7,938 bases of DNA from VBAS01 sp035764525 (GTDB lineage: Bacteria > Bacteroidota > Bacteroidia > Chitinophagales > Chitinophagaceae): assembly GCA_035764525.1 (NCBI GenBank), contig DASTZB010000400.1, positions 1 to 7,938 on the forward strand, written 5' to 3'. The notes under the pieces were generated by a model, which searched no databases, was not told where the DNA came from, and was given only the letters and a program-made list of their open reading frames with translations. Shown in pieces: positions 6,142 through 7,938 of this stretch (position 1 is its first letter; every line of letters starts with the position of its first letter). Both the position numbers and the translations under genes were made by a program.

Positions 6142-7938
6142 TTAGCCCCCAAACATTTTCTCCAGTTGTTCCTTCTTAAATTCTAAATAAGTAGGATTAC
6201 CATTTGGCGAAGAGTTAGGTTGCTTGCATTTGAACAAATCTTCAAGCAAACCTTCCATTTCTTTTTCGGAAAGCTGTCTTCCCGCTTTAATGGATTGCTG
6301 CCATGCGAGCGAACGAATCAGTTTTTCTCTTTTTGAAAATTTCAGATCGTTACTGAAATGTTTAAATTGTTCCAGGAAAGAATCGATCACTTGTTTTTCA
6401 TTTCCCTGTGTCACATCGGCCGGTGTTCCCTGTATCACAAAAGTGTTTTTACCAAATGGCTCGATCATATAACCAAGCTGTTGCAGGTCACTCATCAGAT
6501 CTTCTAATAAAACTGTATCTGCCGGAGCTAATTCAATAGTAACTGGAAACATGCTACGTTGAGTAGCCACAGCTTTTCCCTTAGCTGCTTCCTGCAATCG
6601 TTCATAAATGACTCTTTCATGTGCCGCTTGCTGGTTAATAAGAATAAAACCAGCCGGAGTTTGTGCAAGGATGAACTGGTTGTGAAGTTGAAAATTGAAA
6701 GTTGAAAATTGAAAGTTTGTTTTTTGGAATTGAGCATCTTTTATTAAACCTGCGTCGGTTTGTTGAACTTTGCTCTCTTCATTTTCAATTTTCAATTTTC
6801 CACTTTCCTTTTCATAAAAGTCTCTCCAATGCTTTAACTCACTTCGATTCGTTGGCTCGATAAAGTGGGCTTTATTTTTTTCTGTAAACCCTTTGAAGAT
6901 AGAGCCTGACGTAGCAGCTGATTTTTTTTCTTCGGTAAATGGTTGCTGGATAGATGATAATTGTTGTATGGAAGCATCTAATTCAAAATCCAAAGTAGGA
7001 GTGACGCTGAATTGTGCCAAAGCATGTTTCACCGCAGCTTGCACAAATGCATATATTATCTTTTCGTCTTCGAATTTTATTTCCTGTTTGGTCGGATGCA
7101 CATTTACATCAACCTGTGTGGGATCAAGATCAATAAACAGAACATACATCGGGAAACTATCTTTCGTGACCATTTCCTGGTAGGCATTCATTACCGCATG
7201 ATTCAGGTAAGCACTTTTAATAAATCTATTATTGACAAAAAAATATTGATCCCCTCTTGTCTTCTTCGCTGTATCTGGTTTACCTACAAAGCCATAAATA
7301 TTCATGTAATCGGTTTCTTCCTTTACACTTACGAGTTTTGTATTATAAGTATTTCCGAGTAGTTGAAGGATCCGATGTTTTAAATTTCCGGCTTCAAGAT
7401 GAAAGATCTGTTGATTATTGGCAGTAAGAGAAAAAAAGATCTGTGGAAATGCCAATGCAACCCTTGTAAATTCGTCAACGATATGCCGCATTTCGGCAGT
7501 ATTGCTTTTTAAAAAATTTCTCCTGGCAGGAACATTGAAAAATAAATTCTTCATGGCAATACTGGTCCCTTCCGTTACTGCTATTGGCTCTTGCTTTTTT
7601 ACAACACTATTTTCTATTTCAATATAAGTGCCTGTTTCATCATCAAGCCTTTTTGTTTTTAATTCAACCTGTGCCACCGCAGCGATCGAAGCCAAGGCTT
7701 CGCCACGAAATCCCATGGTTTTTATATGAAACAGGTCATCGATCGTTGTGATCTTGGAAGTTGCATGGCGTTCAAAACTCATTCTTGCATCGGTCTCACT
7801 CATGCCACCACCGTTATCAATCACCTGCACTAACGATTTACCCGCATCATTAATGATCAGCTTGATCTCAGTGGCGCCTGCATCCACAGCATTTTCCAAC
7901 AATTCTTTGACGGCTGATGCTGGTCTTTGAATTACTTC
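6142..7938 (-). CDS. mutL: DNA mismatch repair protein MutL (5' end cut by window edge)
   Basis: The visible 598 residues start at EVIQRPASAVKELLENAVDA, so only about 17-20 N-terminal residues are missing. A TTG at 7902 is not a true start. MutL dimers link MutS mismatch recognition to strand excision. The N-terminal GHKL ATPase is intact: catalytic Glu12 and Asn16 (KELLENAVDAGA), DNGGGM (41-46), RHATSKI (57-63) and GFRGEAL (76-82). The transducer domain has FFNVPARRNFLKS and VDVNVHPTKQEIKF. A variable linker (about 310-415) is partly encoded by heptad repeats. The C-terminal dimerization domain begins near FILAQTPAGF. Its metal-binding endonuclease motif DQHAxxExxxxE reads NQQAAHERVIYE (435-446), with Asp to Asn and His to Gln. 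The ACR-like site reads AWQ (545-547), and the CPHGRP site reads SSPNGNP (576-582). The nuclease is therefore probably weak or absent. Length is normal for the family. Confidence 0.97.
   Translation of the reverse strand, partial: EVIQRPASAVKELLENAVDAGATEIKLIINDAGKSLVQVIDNGGGMSETDARMSFERHATSKITTIDDLFHIKTMGFRGEALASIAAVAQVELKTKRLDDETGTYIEIENSVVKKQEPIAVTEGTSIAMKNLFFNVPARRNFLKSNTAEMRHIVDEFTRVALAFPQIFFSLTANNQQIFHLEAGNLKHRILQLLGNTYNTKLVSVKEETDYMNIYGFVGKPDTAKKTRGDQYFFVNNRFIKSAYLNHAVMNAYQEMVTKDSFPMYVLFIDLDPTQVDVNVHPTKQEIKFEDEKIIYAFVQAAVKHALAQFSVTPTLDFELDASIQQLSSIQQPFTEEKKSAATSGSIFKGFTEKNKAHFIEPTNRSELKHWRDFYEKESGKLKIENEESKVQQTDAGLIKDAQFQKTNFQFSTFNFQLHNQFILAQTPAGFILINQQAAHERVIYERLQEAAKGKAVATQRSMFPVTIELAPADTVLLEDLMSDLQQLGYMIEPFGKNTFVIQGTPADVTQGNEKQVIDSFLEQFKHFSNDLKFSKREKLIRSLAWQQSIKAGRQLSEKEMEGLLEDLFKCKQPNSSPNGNPTYLEFKKEQLEKMFGG
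6685..6805. repeat. Inverted pair of heptad repeats inside the mutL linker
   Basis: The left arm holds two perfect 14-base copies of GTTGAAAATTGAAA (6687-6714), that is four 7-base units. The right arm (6782-6809) runs TTTTCAA, TTTTCAA, TTTTCCA, CTTTCCT. Positions 6685-6709 and 6781-6805 are complementary at 23 of 25 bases and are separated by 71 bases. The region encodes two Phe/Gln/Asn- and Lys/Glu-rich segments (visible MutL residues 378-386 and 409-418) in the linker, without breaking the frame. It looks like an interspersed repeat inserted in, or expanded within, a tolerant linker. Confidence 0.75.

Noticed and set aside
6685..6809. CRISPR-like array in mutL
   Set aside because: The units are 7 bases with no spacers and lie inside a coding frame, so this is a simple-sequence repeat, not CRISPR.
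6893..7362. Plus-strand open frames opposite mutL
   Set aside because: They are antisense shadows of conserved MutL coding sequence with Cys/Ile-rich, low-complexity translations.
6142..7902. MutL starting at the TTG at 7902
   Set aside because: The frame stays open to the window edge and encodes EVIQRPASAVKE, the conserved MutL N-terminal segment including catalytic Glu, so the gene runs off the window.

Overview
The window looks like chromosomal DNA from a member of the Bacteroidota, most likely the family Chitinophagaceae. The base composition is AT-rich, starts have no clear Shine-Dalgarno sequences, and there is a perfect TAnnTTTG -7 promoter box. A DUF4421-type outer-membrane protein is present, and the arginase-fold protein is of a subtype I associate with this phylum. 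The taxonomic call is an inference from gene content and style, not from a database search.

Layout. Left block (1-2072, minus strand): an OmpR-type response regulator and its membrane histidine kinase overlap by 4 bases. The first 32 codons of a small lipoprotein gene follow 57 bases downstream and are cut by the window edge. Divergent to this block is a gene for a secreted or outer-membrane DUF4421 protein (2217-3221, plus). The 144-base divergent region carries a direct repeat with an 11-base period, the usual geometry of an OmpR-family binding site. Middle: a 380-residue arginase-superfamily protein (3333-4475, plus) has its own promoter-like box. Then come a 240-base spacer holding a palindromic repeat-like element and a heptad repeat, and a lipoprotein PBP4-type D-Ala-D-Ala carboxypeptidase (4716-6068, plus). 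Right block: mutL (6142-7938, minus) converges on the carboxypeptidase across a shared long hairpin and lacks only its first 17-20 codons at the window edge.

How the genes work together. The two-component system, the lipoprotein and the divergent outer-membrane protein form a plausible envelope-sensing module, but the link rests only on position and the repeat box. The carboxypeptidase trims peptidoglycan in the periplasm. MutL acts in mismatch repair. The arginase-fold gene has no obvious partner here.

Most interesting points. (1) The arginase-fold protein keeps the four ligands expected for metal A but has lost both ligands unique to metal B. (2) MutL has degenerate endonuclease motifs. 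(3) The MutL linker encodes an inverted pair of 7-base-period repeats (23 of 25 positions complementary), and a related 7-base repeat supplies the start codon of the carboxypeptidase gene. (4) The two-component divergent region carries the 11-base direct repeat.
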